Positions 35,289 to 49,010 of a DNA stretch of 64,000 nt are shown here, one piece after another. Numbering within the stretch: position 1 is the stretch's first letter; the number at the start of each line of letters is the position of its first letter. Source of the DNA: Spirodela intermedia (lineage: Eukaryota; Streptophyta; Magnoliopsida; Alismatales; Araceae); the NCBI GenBank assembly GCA_902729315.2, contig LR746271.1, positions 4,856,001 to 4,920,000 of the forward strand, in the 5' to 3' direction. The position numbers and the translations under genes are program-made. The notes below the pieces were generated by a model that was not told the origin of the DNA, did not search any database, and worked only from the letters and a program-made list of their open reading frames with translations.

Positions 35289-38200
35289 GGCAATCGTGTA
35301 AAATCTGGGGAAGAAAAACGAGAGGAGAGCTAAAGCTAAAGGAACCTGGAGCTTGGATGATGAGAACAGCTTAACTTTTATCCTTTATTGACACGCTCGA
35401 GTAGGGTGTGTGCGAGTTTGTCCCATACAGGTTGAAAGACAGATTCTCAGTGGGTGGACTATGAGTGAACTAAAATCGGCTAGTTTGGTGGATTATCTGT
35501 GAAACTTTCGTGTAATTTATAATTTGAACTGAGGTTATCCTTAGCCTCTGTAATTCTTATCACCCGTCAAAACTGTTCCCACTCTATGGGCATGATCTCG
35601 TTAATAGCTAGCATAACGTTAAACTTTTTCTTGCTTTCTTAAGAAAGAGGTAGGATCTCGTTCCCACCTCTTTCATGAATAGCCTTTTGAACATGGATCA
35701 GAACATGACTTATATTTTGTAGATAGCATCTCTGATCTTTTGCAAGATACTGAATTGCAAAGTCCAACTGGAGTCATCTATGTTGTAAGACATGAAAGAG
35801 AGTAGGCAATTGTTAAGGATCCTGATCACCAACTGAGAATACGCAATCTTTCAGTAATATTTCTCTGATGGTTGATTAGATCATATCACAGAATTGACCA
35901 TGTGTTTCTTGCCCCAGAGCATGAAAACTTACATTTTGGATGTTATTGTAGACTTAGTAAGCCAATTCCAATTATGTAGCTGCATTAGATGTTTTTGGTG
36001 GATAACATGACAACATGGCATAGTGTCGTGGAAGCAAGTGAGTGTTCATCCATATTTGGGACTTGACTACTTTTCTCTGTACCAACGAAAACTTATCACT
36101 GTGTTCTCATTGGATATACCAAAGTGATATCCCCAAAAATCAAGTAAATCATTGAGGTATTAACATCATTTACCAAAAGTCTCTAGGTAGTTCAATGAGC
36201 TACACTAACTTATTTCATGTAAATTTTCTCAGTATTTTGTGAAGTTGCATAAGATGGTAAGAAGGCCTGGACTATTATATCCTTGCTCACACTATGTATT
36301 TCCTGTTTTTCTCAAAGTATGAAGGAGACAATCAAAAGACGTAAACAGCATTCACAAGATACTTTGAAATTGATGCCACCATCACTTGAACTTCTGGTAA
36401 GTTTTCATGTCCCATCCTTTGGTAAGTTTTATAGCTATGTGAGAAAATAGATTTTAGCCTTGAATCAATGAGGCACTAATGTCGAATTTCGAGACTAGGT
36501 CATGAATCCATAAGATTTATCTTGTTCAATCATTGCAACTTTAAGGATTGACCAAAGCAACCCTTGAATCCACAATGATCAAATAATTTTTCTGAATCCA
36601 CAAGAATCAAATAGCATTGTTGAATCCACAAGGGTTGCTTGAATCCACAGACATAACTCTCTCAAAGAGAATAAAGTTTTTTAATAAACAAGATGTCCCC
36701 CAAATTACAACATACTAATCTTTAAGTACGCTCAAATCAGTTATAACTCTTCTAGAAAATAACATCTGTCACAGAAACAAATTTTAAATGACCTAATAGT
36801 AAGATAGTTACGACAACAACCTCTTTTGTTGTGTTATTCATGCATTTTACTTGTGCCTAACCTAATTTGCACCTTCTTTGTCTGTTCTGGTTTTTGTAGG
36901 CCGCACACTTCACAATTTTAGAATTCCTCACCTACCAATTTCTGACTTTTCATGGTCGTGTATACTGTTCCATATCACTTTCATTTTGGGCCAGCAATTA
37001 TTTTTAGTCCAATTTTTATGTTTTCACACAATTTGGGTCAAAAAAAATTCGTGCTAGTTTTTTTTTGAAGTGACGTCCTACATTATTTCCTAACTAGAGC
37101 GTAAATAACTTTGAAAGCAAAGAACTTTTTGAATTTGCATCTCATGTATATATAGTGAGTAGCAACAAAATCGTACTCAAGCACTCGGTGCTGAAAATTT
37201 ATCATTTGGAAGTTGTATCCATCTGCTGGGACTAATCACACAGACCGTTTCATTTTGCTTCAGTCCGTTCATCCTTCCATTCTGAATTTGCATGTACTGT
37301 CCAGTTACTGGTACCAATTTTTTTTGCCTTCATAGCTCCAAGATAGCAACCGTGAATCGCTTAGGATGGAAGTTGTGGAGTTGACCTTACAGCTCAGGTA
37401 TGCCATTCCGATTGGAAGTCAATGCGAGTTGGTTGCAGGTTGCTCAAACCAGGTCGTCATCCTACTTTTAGGCAAATGAGAGGGGAAGATATTGGAGGAC
37501 TGACGCTGGAAGAGCTTCAGAAGTTGGAGGAAGAACTCGAGACCGGATTGTGCCGAGTTCTTGCGAGAAAGGTATGTGTGATTTATTTCCGATAATTTGA
37601 AGGTAGTTTAGGAGCAGATTTTATTCTACGGTGACATCTATATCGTAGCGTCGGTAAATGGTTGAAAAACTAAAAGAGCAACCACTTAAGGCCGGTAAAT
37701 AGATGCAATCTTGTTTCTTACCTTAGCATCCTTTCGGTTTCTTCTTATCTGAGGACAGATGAGACATCTATGGATCCGTTTCGGCAGACCTGCATCTTCT
37801 ATTATATTGTACTCCCTGGCTCCTCAGATTTATATAGTCCTGAAATTTCGTAGTCACCCTTCCTTTCCTCCATGGAAGCGCGGAGGCACAGTCGAACATA
37901 GACAAGTTCCCATTCCTGGAAATCAACTGGTCTATTGGGCTGTAAAACTAAAACTTGAAAAATCGTAGCCACTTCTCCCCATGATGCTATATAATGTATG
38001 GCTCACTGATGTAGGACAACAATTCCATTAAAAAGAAGCAGTATAAGCGAGTGTGGTTAGGGACGCCATTGACGCTCGCGTAGGTAGTAGATGCCAGAGA
38101 TCCAACGAGTGCAGTGAAAGACCCTTAGCGACTGTAGAGTAGAAGGCATTGAGGCTAGATTGCCAGACTTCAGTTTTCAGAGAAGAAACAGATGGTTACT

Positions 38201-40816
38201 TCATGGTCTGGAGTAGTAGATGTCTGGACAATAAATTTGAGCACAGTACGTGGCAGCAGAGGCCAGAACAAAATAGTCTCGACAGCGGTTCATGTCACTG
38301 TTGTTTTCTTTCTGAAGAAGACTCTCAGAGCAGAGGACAGGGAGGATATACGGCTTATATGTGTCTCAGAGTTACTCTCATCGTGGGAGAGAGGCGAAAG
38401 ACACCTAGGCGCTGGTGGCTAACGGTTGGAACCTCCACCCTGGAATCGCAAGCGTCGGCCAGGGAAACGTTCTTGATAAGTTGCGGAAGCCGGTTGTCCC
38501 GCAGCAATTGGAAAAAGTTGTGTATTCTCCCCGTGGAAGAAGACCCCAAGGATAGGAAGAAGGAAGAAGATGAAAACCAGAGGCACCATTTGCCTTGTGG
38601 AAGCCCGCAACTACAGGCCAGGACATTTCTTAGATGCTGTTGCTACCCATCTTATCTTCAAAGTATGAGAGGTTGACGGTGGGCCACATGCCAGTCACAG
38701 AATTGGCAACGGCCTGAGAAACCCAGGAAATCCGAACCCTAGATGGCTATATCACACAAGAGGAGTCAAATATGAAATCTTGCCCGCCCACCTTTACCTA
38801 CCTGGTCTTGATGTACATGAAGAGACTTCCAAAGACTCCGAAACTCTCAGAGACGACTCGCTAACGCAGCAACCAGTTATAAACGCATTCTTACGGATTC
38901 CCCAAGATGAACACAAATCGAAACTTTGGGGCTATTCTAAGACAAAAAGGTGGCTTTCATCTGGTCTCTGATGCTCTGAGTTTCCTCATTATCGCACAAC
39001 GACATGGGTATCAATTATTTTCATCCTCTTGGTTCGCATGCTCACCCAAAAAGTTCTTCCGGTCTGCTTTCTTTACTGCAATAGCCACTGCTTCTTCCTC
39101 TATGAATGAGTTATTTTATGTTTCTGTGCTTCGAAATACTTTTACGTCTCTAGGATGCCGTTTTGTACCAGATACATCAAAACTTCGGTAAATAACTTAA
39201 CATGGTATTCCAAACTGATTCTTTCTGGTTTTCAAAGTGCGCGAAATTGATGGAGGAGAATGGCCTTCTGAGAAATGAGGTAATCGGGCGTCCTCTCATT
39301 CTTTTCTCCAGTCTTCACCTCCCTAGTCGATGCATGTGGAGCTCACCCATCATTGGCTCGTCAAAACAGATCGAGTCTTCAAGCGGCAGAAACCAGGCGG
39401 CCCCTTCTGAGAGTGCCAAATATGAAAAGGAACAATCAAGTGAGTTGACAAAACACGCCTCAAACTCTGGGCCGCCTCATTATTGTTGCGACTGTTCAGA
39501 TACGTCACTTAGACTCGGGTATGCTTTTAAGGAAGCGTAAATACTCTACCATTATCTTTTTTCATTCGTTATAGAGTTCAGCGAATGTTCTTTTCACCAC
39601 GTTCATTGCTTAACTTCCTAGTTTTAGCAAGTTCTGGATCCTCCCTATTGACTTACACTCTAGTCAATTGCGTACTCTTGAGAGAGAAATACCATGGATT
39701 AGCATCCACGAAAGGCAGCTTCAGTGATTTAGTTTTTACTTATTACTTTCCATTATCACCTTATTCTCGCTTCATTTTTCTGTTCGTTCTAAGCACTACG
39801 TCACTAGGGCTTTGGAGTTTATTTTTATCAGATGAGTGTTGAAGTCAATGAATACCTCATTTATTCACGACTTTTATGAGTTCAACGGATTTAATTTATT
39901 TTTTGAAAATGCCTTTGGCTTCTCTTGTCACCTAATCATGTTATTTCTGCGGTTATAAGCTTGGAGGCTATTTCTCAGGATGTTAAACGATTATATCTGA
40001 TATTTTAATTTATTCTCATCAGCGCTAGTCTTATGGTCGTTACAATATTTTATTATTTGAATAATCATCTACCTTTGACAAGTTTAAGCAATGACGAAGA
40101 TAAAGCAGCAAGCATAGATATAGATCAAAACTTGCAAGTAGATCAGGCACGTCCAACACTTTCCATGATCAGTTATAAATTGGGTTGGCTCTGTAACGGT
40201 GTACAGACATTTTGAACTCATTTAGTTAGCCTAAACATCCTCAGGATCTATTTGGTTTCGTGGCATTGATGTTACTGGGCCTTACAAATCGTCGGGTGAG
40301 ATAGTTTCACCCGCCAGAGCAGTACAAAACCTTTTGACTGGGTCGGACCCGAGAATCTTGAAATGATGGGTTTCTCAAACAGAGGGTTTGGATTAGCTTT
40401 GACGATTATAGGCTTTTCGTTGATGGTTGGATTAGCCCACTAGCTCCCCACAGGGTTTTCTAAGGCTCCCACTGCTATATCATTGGACCGACCAGTGGAT
40501 TTTGCCTTAGCTTTGACGATGGACGACTTGTCCCCATTTTATTTTGTTGATGTTGTCTTGTCTTATCAGCATCTTGTCATGTACAGCATCGTCGTCCCCG
40601 TTCTATATAGGCGAAGAAATAACCTTTTGTGCGGGGAAGTAATGATTCAAGAAGGAAATGTTTTACCTGAATATGAATCTCCTTTCAAATACTGCCCAAT
40701 CTTTCATAATAAACTCTCGTCCAACAAACTCAGTAAGAGAAACCATTGAGGAACTTTACTCAAGTGACTAATGGGGGTTTTTGGTTTCTCTTTTCTCATG
40801 CAGGTTGCCCTTCTAA
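34677..40816 (+). CDS. SVP-like MADS-box gene, copy 3 (stop codon in skippable exon 5)
   Basis: Same clade and layout as copy 1. Coding exons: 34677-34858 (MADS), 36318-36396 (I), 37336-37397 and 37472-37571 (K), 37649-37690 (exon 5), 39238-39279, 39370-39518 and 40804-40816, ending GLPF-stop. Every exon except exon 5 is open and keeps its length. Exon 5 reads CGT CGG TAA, and its donor is GC instead of GT. If it is included, the product stops after 143 residues, inside the K domain. Exon 5 is 42 bases in phase 0-0, so skipping it gives an uninterrupted 208-residue protein lacking 14 K-domain residues. The MADS domain is well kept ([20 protein letters not shown]) and close to copy 4 (IENTTTRQ in both). 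The AG that gives one alternative exon 7 start in copies 1 and 2 is lost here, but the AG ending at 39369 is kept. Confidence 0.75.
36655..37200. other. Extra DNA in intron 2 of copy 3, origin unknown
   Basis: Intron 2 is about 940 bases here but 272 bases in copy 1. The extra portion has no homologue in the other copies and no clear terminal repeats. It could be an old insertion in copy 3 or a loss in copy 1. Confidence 0.35.
37990..38860 (-). other. Conserved intron 5 block of copy 3, unidentified
   Basis: Third instance of the block described at 8281-9260, with one copy of the repeat unit that is doubled in copy 2. Minus-strand open frames (for example 38419-38610) again show a hydrophobic [10 protein letters not shown] segment, but the frame breaks on both sides. 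Confidence 0.4.
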
Positions 40817-40832
40817 GACGTAAGAGATCCCT

Positions 40833-40879
40833 TTCATGCTTCCTGAACTTCAGTTGGTCGAAAAATCATGCAGCATGAA
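40833..40879 (+). other. 3'UTR inverted repeat (hairpin) of copy 3
   Basis: The arms TTCATGCTTC (40833-40842) and GCAGCATGAA (40870-40879) pair with one mismatch, 17 bases after the stop. It is the counterpart of the hairpin after copy 1. Confidence 0.55.
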
Positions 40880-41410
40880 AGAGAGTGAGAACTTCACTTT
40901 GGCTGGATAGTTCCCTTGGGGACAGCTTGGGGACGAACTCACCATGATATGTGGTCAACTTACATTCCTTCCCTCACTTAAATCGCATTCTGTCGGTGTT
41001 AATTCATGCAGAAATTACAACGGAACTGATGCCTATGGGAGAACCTTCTGTTTTACTGGATGTAAATGACTTGTTGCATAGGATCATTCCACTGCGAGAA
41101 CCTTTGTAAGAAAAAAACTAAGGTCCTCATGCTGGCAGGTCCGAAATAGCGACGTTTAGAAGCTGAACATGACCATTATTGCATCTACGTCGAATGAAAC
41201 ACGTCTGCGACCAACACTGGGTTTGTTCATTGTATGATAAGAATTATTTCATCTATCTGATTAAATAAAACCTTTAACGTTTGAAAATCAAAAACGAAGT
41301 CTGACCTTGAAGAAGATAATAAAGATGAGAGACCTGTTAAATATGTGCAATGTGCTAATTATCTCTGGCCATAGCTAACATGTTTAAGCTTCTGGTTAAG
41401 TTTTGTGAAT

Positions 41411-44400
41411 CATACGAGTATATGACACAAGTCAACACTGGTTAAGTTTCTGTAAATAGCTTCACATTTCCCATCCAATCCTAGTGATTGACTACAGAGT
41501 TTGGATTAGGATTGCATAGAGAACCTTAATAACTGAAACCATGGACAATAGTGAGCCACATTTATGTTAGTATTTATGTCAGCTGATTGCCGGTAACTAA
41601 TAGTAAGATGTGTAGATTTTCTGTTGTTGTAATTTCCCCACTTATTTCTCCCATGAATAAATATCTTACTGAAACGGGCATAACTTGAATAGCATGAAAA
41701 TGTAGATGTTACCAATTGAGATAACTAAGGTAATATATGCTTTAGAGGTTTCTTTCACTGACTTTCTTATCTTTTAGGGTGAATATGACAACTTTCTATA
41801 TTTTTCAAATGTTCTGAAAGTGTCTACTTTTCAGAGAGAAATGGACATTGTTCAAAAAGAAAAAACCACCATGTGCAAAAGATCGAACTAAAATGATGTT
41901 AAACTCTCCCCATTTGAAGCAAGACTTTTGCTTAGGTACAAAACGTATGTCTCTTTCTTTTGGGTTTTTATATGAAGGTAAATAATTTTCAAAAACTCAA
42001 TTTAAAATTTCTAGCCTTGGGTAATATACAGAATTTTTCCATGAAAATACTACATTAGTACTAAATCACATGATAGAATGATGATAAATGACGTCTTAGT
42101 AAGTGTTGTAAAGCTAAACTGATGTTATCTAATGAACTAGCATGACCTTATATCATGATAGTTGTGCTCACTATTAGAATGATTGTGATGCTAAATGTAG
42201 CAATTAATATAAAGCTAACTTAGAAATTTCATACACCACTGGACCAGCAAATTTATGCAATATAATGTACTAACTATCAGCAAAGTTTGATGACTACTCA
42301 TGATTCATTACATTTGAAATCCTCTTATCCTAATGTTCATAAAGGGAGTCTACTTAGTAGTTAATTGGCCCTAATTAAGAAAAAGTAAGCTTGTTATAAT
42401 GAAATGACTATAAGTTAAAAGAGAAAATATTGAAAAAACTTACCACAAACTATTTATTTGATGAGCTATTGTTCATATTTCTTGAGCACTTGCAACCCAT
42501 TCTCTACAATGAAGAATAGAAAAATCATGTCCCTAAAATCAATCTAATCATTAGTAGACAACTCTTAGAACACGTTTTTGATGTCTAATTTGGTGGAACA
42601 ATTGTAGGATCATGTTGCAAAAATTAAGCTTCTACACCTAGGTCCAATACCTTCTCTTTTAGTATGATTTTCTTCGTAAGTCATGTCACTCAACAAATAG
42701 ACTACCCTTGTTCAATGGCACCAATTACACATGGTGGGAAACCAATATGAAGTTTTGAGTATATTACTTGAAAATTTTTATATGCTCATGAAACTTTCAG
42801 GTTGAGCATAGAATCATTGATAATGAAAGAAGGAAACATTTCTATTTGAATACTAGGACAATCAATATCTTATTTGTGTACTAGATCCAAATGAATTTCA
42901 TGGGGTGTTAAGTTGTGAATTGCCAAGAGAAGCTTCAGACAAACTCAAGTGTAATATAAAAAGGAATATCATAAGATACAAAGTTTGAGATGAGACATTT
43001 ACTGTACAAGTATAAACTCTTATTAATGTATCCTAAGGATACAATTGGTAAGCTCTTGGTTTTGCTGGTGACATACTATATTAAATTGTGGATGACATAG
43101 TTGATCATCTCTTAGTCAGTCTCTAAAGAAATTCCAATTCCAATATTTATGAAATCAAATTCATATCAAACTGATTAGAAAATTGCAGTGAGTATAGATT
43201 GATTTCACAAAAATGATGAAAAATTCAGTGACAATTTTCATACTCCCTATGGAAATTTAAATCTAAACAGAACAAGAAAATAGAGAAGACTTTTGGCAGT
43301 CCTTAGCACTAATCTTGTCCCCTTCTTCTACAACTCAGCTTATGCTCCTTCCGAACGTCAAGTTCCTAGTATGCTTTAGTTTCTAGGTTATATCTACAAG
43401 AATCAATTAGAGGAAAGCAAGAGGCTTGCCCACAGATGAAGTCCAAGAGAAGGGAGGTCAAAGAAATTAGTAAGAGATGAAAATGACTTCCCCAATAAGG
43501 AAACCTGCTAGTGGAGAAACAAAGTAGGTGCTTGGGGGAAAATAGATCAAATCAAATGTGAAAGCACAAGGAATCAAAATCACGACTGAGATTAGAGTCA
43601 AATTATAAATGTTAAATACTAAGAAAACGAAGTTAAATGAGATTGAGAATCAAAAATCCTCCTCTTACACTTGGGATGAGGTAGACAAAAAAACTCAAGT
43701 GAAATCATGAATAAAAATTCTGGTAATCAGTTACTTTTTCAATTCATCTTCTTGTCACTTAAACGAATGAAATGAGAAAACTCTAACACAAAGTCAAACT
43801 AAATATAAATCACGAAATTTAAAATTCAGTGTCAAATCAAAATAACACCACTGGCTGTCATTTGGTGGGAGGAGGAAGAATGGAGGCACCTTTTCACCTT
43901 CACTCACAAGTTTTTGTACTCTAATTATTCTTGAATTGATTTTGGATGACTAGGAACCAAGCTTTCATTAGACTACCTTAAGTGACATTGGCAAAGGTCC
44001 TTCATTTTATCTCTTTCACACTTTATCTTAGATTGTGTAAGTGATTCAGCATTCTTCTTTTGATTTATGTTCATAGACACCTGAGCAAGAATCATAATAG
44101 TAGTAGGATCAGCCTTTGGATAAGGCTCGCATCTTGAAGTGGCCCTTGTTATTCTTCCTCTTTAGTCAACAACACGACATTATATTTTGCAGCTAAGAAT
44201 AAAAGTACTGGAAATGTTTTTTCCTTGGTATTATTCAGCAATGGTGACAACATCTAAAAGTCCCATAGGGTGTAACATTTAGGGAGCAGGACAAGTCGGA
44301 AAAAGCCAAGTAATTCTCTTTCTCTCTGCATTTCTTCACCAACAGAAGGCAAAGATGTAGAGGACGAAGGAAAAAAGGACAACTTCAATGAGAGAGCTTT

Positions 44401-45992
44401 GGGCAGCAGCTCTTAGGAACCACCATTGCCGCCGCCAACAGTCCAGATTTTGTTTCTCCACAAATTTCTCTACATGAATAGTTATTTATGATGTATGTTT
44501 TTTCTCTCTTTGGGTGTCATTTTAATATAACTAATCAAATTGACCAATTGGGCTTTTTAGTAGGCTTCCTTAATGGGTCATTAATTGACAAAAAATGCCA
44601 TTAAAATCAACACTCATTTCGAAAAATTTTTGAAATTTTTTCAAAAAAATGAAGAACAATTTTTATATCTAACACAATGAACTCAGTATTAAATCCCAAC
44701 TTTAACCCTAATCAGAAAAAAAATGGAATAAAAATGTCATATAAAGTATATTAACATCTGACTAAGGAATATTCAAATAGTAAATATGCTATAAAAGTAC
44801 ACAACAAATAGGCATTAAGCATCTAATTTGCATCAGTAATCTAAGTCATGTTTTACTTAAGTTCACCAGAAATCTGTCATTTATAATAAATTAATGCAAA
44901 AATATAATTATTATTCCCTTACTTATTCCATACAAATGATGTGATTGCCAATAATGTAATGGTTTAAACTCCTAATATTGATCATTAAGTAGTTTTCATG
45001 TCATGTTATTGCCATGCTACATGTTTTACCACCATATATTACGCTGTTATGGTTAGTTGAATTACTCTATCATCATGCATACAGAAGAAAATCTGTATTT
45101 ATGGATATATTATTAGTCCCATGGATGACTAAATAGAATGCTAAGAGAGAGAGGGGGTTAAGTTGTCTCTTTAAAATATATCTCCTTGTTTTAGATACCT
45201 TAGTGTCATCATTTTTATTTTGAATTATGTGGGAAGAAAAAAAACTAGTCAAGGTTGATAAAAAAATATTGTGATACCTATAATATTAAACATTGTTATC
45301 TAGAATTACATATCATATTCACTTGTCTATCATAGTATCTCAAATTACATACTTTCCTATTTGCATGTACACATCTTGCACACTAATATATTGTGAAATA
45401 TATATTCCCATATATTTCTTCTTTATACTCATATAGTAATGAATATAATTTTTTTTGTTTAATGTGACAATATTTATACTCATTATTATCCACACTGAAG
45501 TGATATCATTGGCAGATTGACTTATTTATCCAAAAACATTCTACTTGGTGATATAATAGGTTATTTAGGCATGTCTAATATGTTGTACGTGCCTAGTTCT
45601 CACAATGTGTTATGTTATCTAGAATTCTATGCTATATTATCCATGCTTCACGAGTTTAGTGGAGAACTAACTCCCTACCTTGTGTTATGACATTAGATCA
45701 CTATTTTTCTGATAGATATAGATGCAATTGTAGTTGTCAAGAATGTTTTTTAAAGAGAGACATGATCCAAAAAATCACTCGAAAGAAACCAACATAAAGT
45801 ATTAAAGTTGATATTTAATTTATAAGTTTAAAGTTTAATTAATGTTTTATAAAGATGTCTTTTCAACATGTGTTTGAACATGGAATAGTTAGATAATGAG
45901 ATGTTCTATTTCACTAGGATAACACTATTATTCTTATAGGGTGAAAGTAATAAATAAGAGTCTTTTTTATACGAAAATTAAAAGGGAAATAG
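41411..45992. other. Downstream flank of unit 3
   Basis: Matches 18361-23340, without the LTR found there and with a private stretch at 43990-44447. No gene is supported. The likeness ends where a minus-strand LTR begins at 45993. Confidence 0.65.
43990..44447. other. Presence/absence segment of about 460 bases
   Basis: Present in unit 3 and absent in unit 2, where AGTGAGAGTCCAAATTTTGG is continuous near 20770. It is richer in GC than its surroundings at its right end (CCATTGCCGCCGCCAAC). There are no clear terminal repeats. It may be either a deletion in unit 2 or an insertion here. Confidence 0.5.
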
Positions 45993-46740
45993 TGACGTGA
46001 CTTAGTCATTGTATAATAAATCATGCAAATTTAAAATTTATAAAACAAAAATATTATTTTTTAAATTGTTAAAAATATTTTTGAACAAATAAATCAATTA
46101 TAATTTGATAAAAGATTCCAAAAATATGAGAAATTTCCAAATCAATCACAAAGATGTAAAATAATATCAGGTAATATTTAAATATATATATATATATATG
46201 TTTTTATGATTTTTATATTTAAAAATTCACAAAAAGAAAAATAAGGGTACGACCATCAAGATGATGTCGTGACCCTATAAAATATGATTTGGGTGGAAAT
46301 AGAGTTCCACTTAGTGATTCTTACAAAAGTAATTACAAATGATTTAGTGAGTCAAATTAAAATTTGTAAAAGCTAAAAGAATTATAATTGAATGATGAAT
46401 ATTTTCGAAACCTTAAATCACACAAAGTATCACTAAATTAAGATAAAATTAAATTGAAAGTAGGAAAGGTAGAGTTTTAGCCTTGTGACAATGATTATCA
46501 AATTTTTGTGTGTTTAGAGGGATCATTGAACGATGTCCATGACCTCAAACATTATCCTTGGACATAGACACTATGGGCATTCATTGGATCTCGTTTTGAA
46601 GTCCAAAAAATGATGATGGAAGTGAAACTAGTTAAAAAATAATAAAATAGAGTTTTAGTATCGTGGTAGTGATGCATTAGCGATGTGTTGGAATCTTGAA
46701 CATTCAGAAAGTTTGATATGTAATGTCTCTAGCCTGAAAA
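45993..46740 (-). mobile_element. Truncated LTR of the TGATAAG family, copy A4
   Basis: Starts at the family's 3' terminus read in reverse (TGACGTGACTTAGTCATTG) and continues for about 750 bases before the likeness stops. The other terminus is missing. It contains an internal repeat of the stretch around ATAGAGTTTTAG. The matching position in unit 2 (about 23340) has no LTR. Confidence 0.6.
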
Positions 46741-46972
46741 GTGAGATCTAGGCCGCCCATCTTAGGGTGCCTTAAGATGAGATTAAGAAGAGGATTAGAA
46801 CACCACCCTCATGAAATAATCTAGACTATCCACCAAGAGAGTTGGTTATTTATCATAACTATCTATTAAAGCAGCTTAATTCTCTAGAGGTTTAAGACAT
46901 CTCATCCCCCTCTTGGAGGGTGCTTTTTGGCTCTCTCTCTAGTAGTGACTAGCTGAAGGAAAAGAGGGAAGT

Positions 46973-48912
46973 TGATAAGTCTTCATTATCATGAATTAAT
47001 AATTAGTAAATAATATATTTTTAGCCTTAAATTATGATAAATAGACTTATATTTGTGCTAAAGTGTAAAAAGTGATTTTTAGTTGATTAATGTAATTTTT
47101 TAGCTAATTATTTGATTTTATATAAATTTATATAAATTTTATAATCTTACTTTTGAGATATATAAAAAAAGAAATAAAAATAAAAATTTAGTAAAATGAG
47201 GGGTACCCCCCATTCTGTTAAAGTGTGAAAAGGGGTTTTTAATTGATTAACTTAATTTTTTGGCTAATTATGTGAGTTTTTACAAATTTATATAATTTTT
47301 ATAATTTTATCTTTGAGATAAATAGAGAAAAAGAAATTAAAATCAAAATATAACAAAATGGGGGGTACCTATCGGCCAGCCAGGCCCACAAGTAGGTTGG
47401 AAGCATAGTTGGGGAGGAGCCACGAGTAGGGGGCTCGAGCAGCTAGGACCAATGGGGGCACGTGTGCGCCACTCCCCTTTCACATCACTAGTGGTCAGTC
47501 AGCTATGAGACAAGGAGTGGTCGTACATGTGGGAGAAAGAGACTTACTTGTAAATGTAATATTACTATATATTTGCTTGAAACTTTAGCACATAAGTGTC
47601 GTGAGATTAAACCTCCTTGAAGGCTTCAATGATTTTAATACCTATAATATTTCTTATTTATAACAGAGATATACCATGATGATGTCATTTGATAAGGGCA
47701 TTATACTACTTATTTCAATATCTCTCATGCAAGTAAACAATTGGTGCTCCAAGAAATCCATAATTCAAATCCTCCAAGAATCAAAACTCATATTTTTTAT
47801 CTAATTATCGTGACTTTCTTACAGATTGTCAGTGAAGGATTAAGTCACCAAAATCGTTAAATCATTGGCAAAAATCTCTTCAACGTAATTCGTAAAGTAT
47901 TGTTACTAAAAATGTTAAACGATTCATGATAAAAGGATCGTAAATCCATCGAGTAAAGCATCTCCGATTGATCGACGAACAAGCCATCATCCGGAAAAGG
48001 ACGATCCGCCGGGAGACGAGTCGCCACCTCCTGAGAGCGTACCAGATGCGATGAAGAGCCTCTTCTTATTACACAGATTTAAGGATGAAGCTCCCTAACA
48101 CGTGTCTCACTTCCATCTAGCTCTTCTCCATCAAGTGGTAACTGCCAAAGAGCTGCAAAGTCGCTATTTTTCCGCTCCATCAAGTGATAGTCGCCAAAGA
48201 GCTGCAAAGTCGTGGTTTTTCTGCTTTGTCGAGTGATAGCCCCCAAAGACGATTTGATGACTCATTTTATTGATCACTAGACTTTGCAAGGAGATCTAGA
48301 GATTGCCCTTGTCTTTTTTGTCTAAGGAGAGCCTTCGATGATGTGGACCCTATATGACAAACCTCTTGAACATTTAGGATTCTGCTACATCTCCGTCACG
48401 ATGTCGGAACTCTATTTTCTAGCTTAGGATTCAACTTGATTTTCACTTCATTTGGTGATAATTTGTGTGATTTAAATTTATCAAAATATATTTCATTCAA
48501 TTACGATTCTTTCGACTTTAACAAATCTTAATTTGATCAATTAAATCATCTGTAATCTCTTACATAAGAATCACTAGGCGAAACTCTATTTCTTCTTGAT
48601 TTACGTTCGTCGGGTGTTGACGTCCGCACCCTTATTTCCCTTTTTTGTAAATTTTAAATATATTTTATTTTCATTTCCTAGTATAAAATTCATAGAAAAT
48701 AGTATTCTTTGATGAAAATTTTGAATAATTACTCGATATTATATTACATTCTTGTGACTAACTTAGAAAATTACCACTATTTTAGAAGTTTTATTGAATT
48801 ATAATTGATATACTTTTTTCAAAAATACTTCTAAATATTTGAAAATTTGTATTTTCTAGTTTTATAAATTTTAAATTTGCATGATTTACTATATATCGAT
48901 TAAGTGACGTCA
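46973..48912 (+). mobile_element. LTR of the TGATAAG family, copy A5, expanded by internal repeats
   Basis: Runs from TGATAAGTCTTCATTATCATG to TCGATTAAGTGACGTCA. At 1940 bases it is the longest copy. Two internal duplications explain this: a block of about 150 bases around 47080-47370 that includes the run before GGGGTACC, and a triplicated unit around 48125-48245. Flanks do not show a target duplication. No internal element is attached, as a spacer follows at 48913-49010. Confidence 0.7.
48125..48245 (+). repeat. Short tandem array inside LTR A5
   Basis: Three units of roughly 50 bases share GCCAAAGAGCTGCAAAGTCG and TCAAGTGATAG-like starts, the last unit being diverged. Other LTR copies have fewer units at this place. 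Confidence 0.6.
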
Positions 48913-49010
48913 CTCACCTAAGTCTTTGTAATCAAATAATTATCAAGAAAATATGAAAGAATCACCAATTGACTTTGAAAAGTTAAGTGAGATTAGTCTC
49001 ATAATATAAA

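Noticed and set aside
48127-48250. CRISPR-like array
   Set aside because: Three uneven repeats inside a plant LTR; this is a local tandem duplication.
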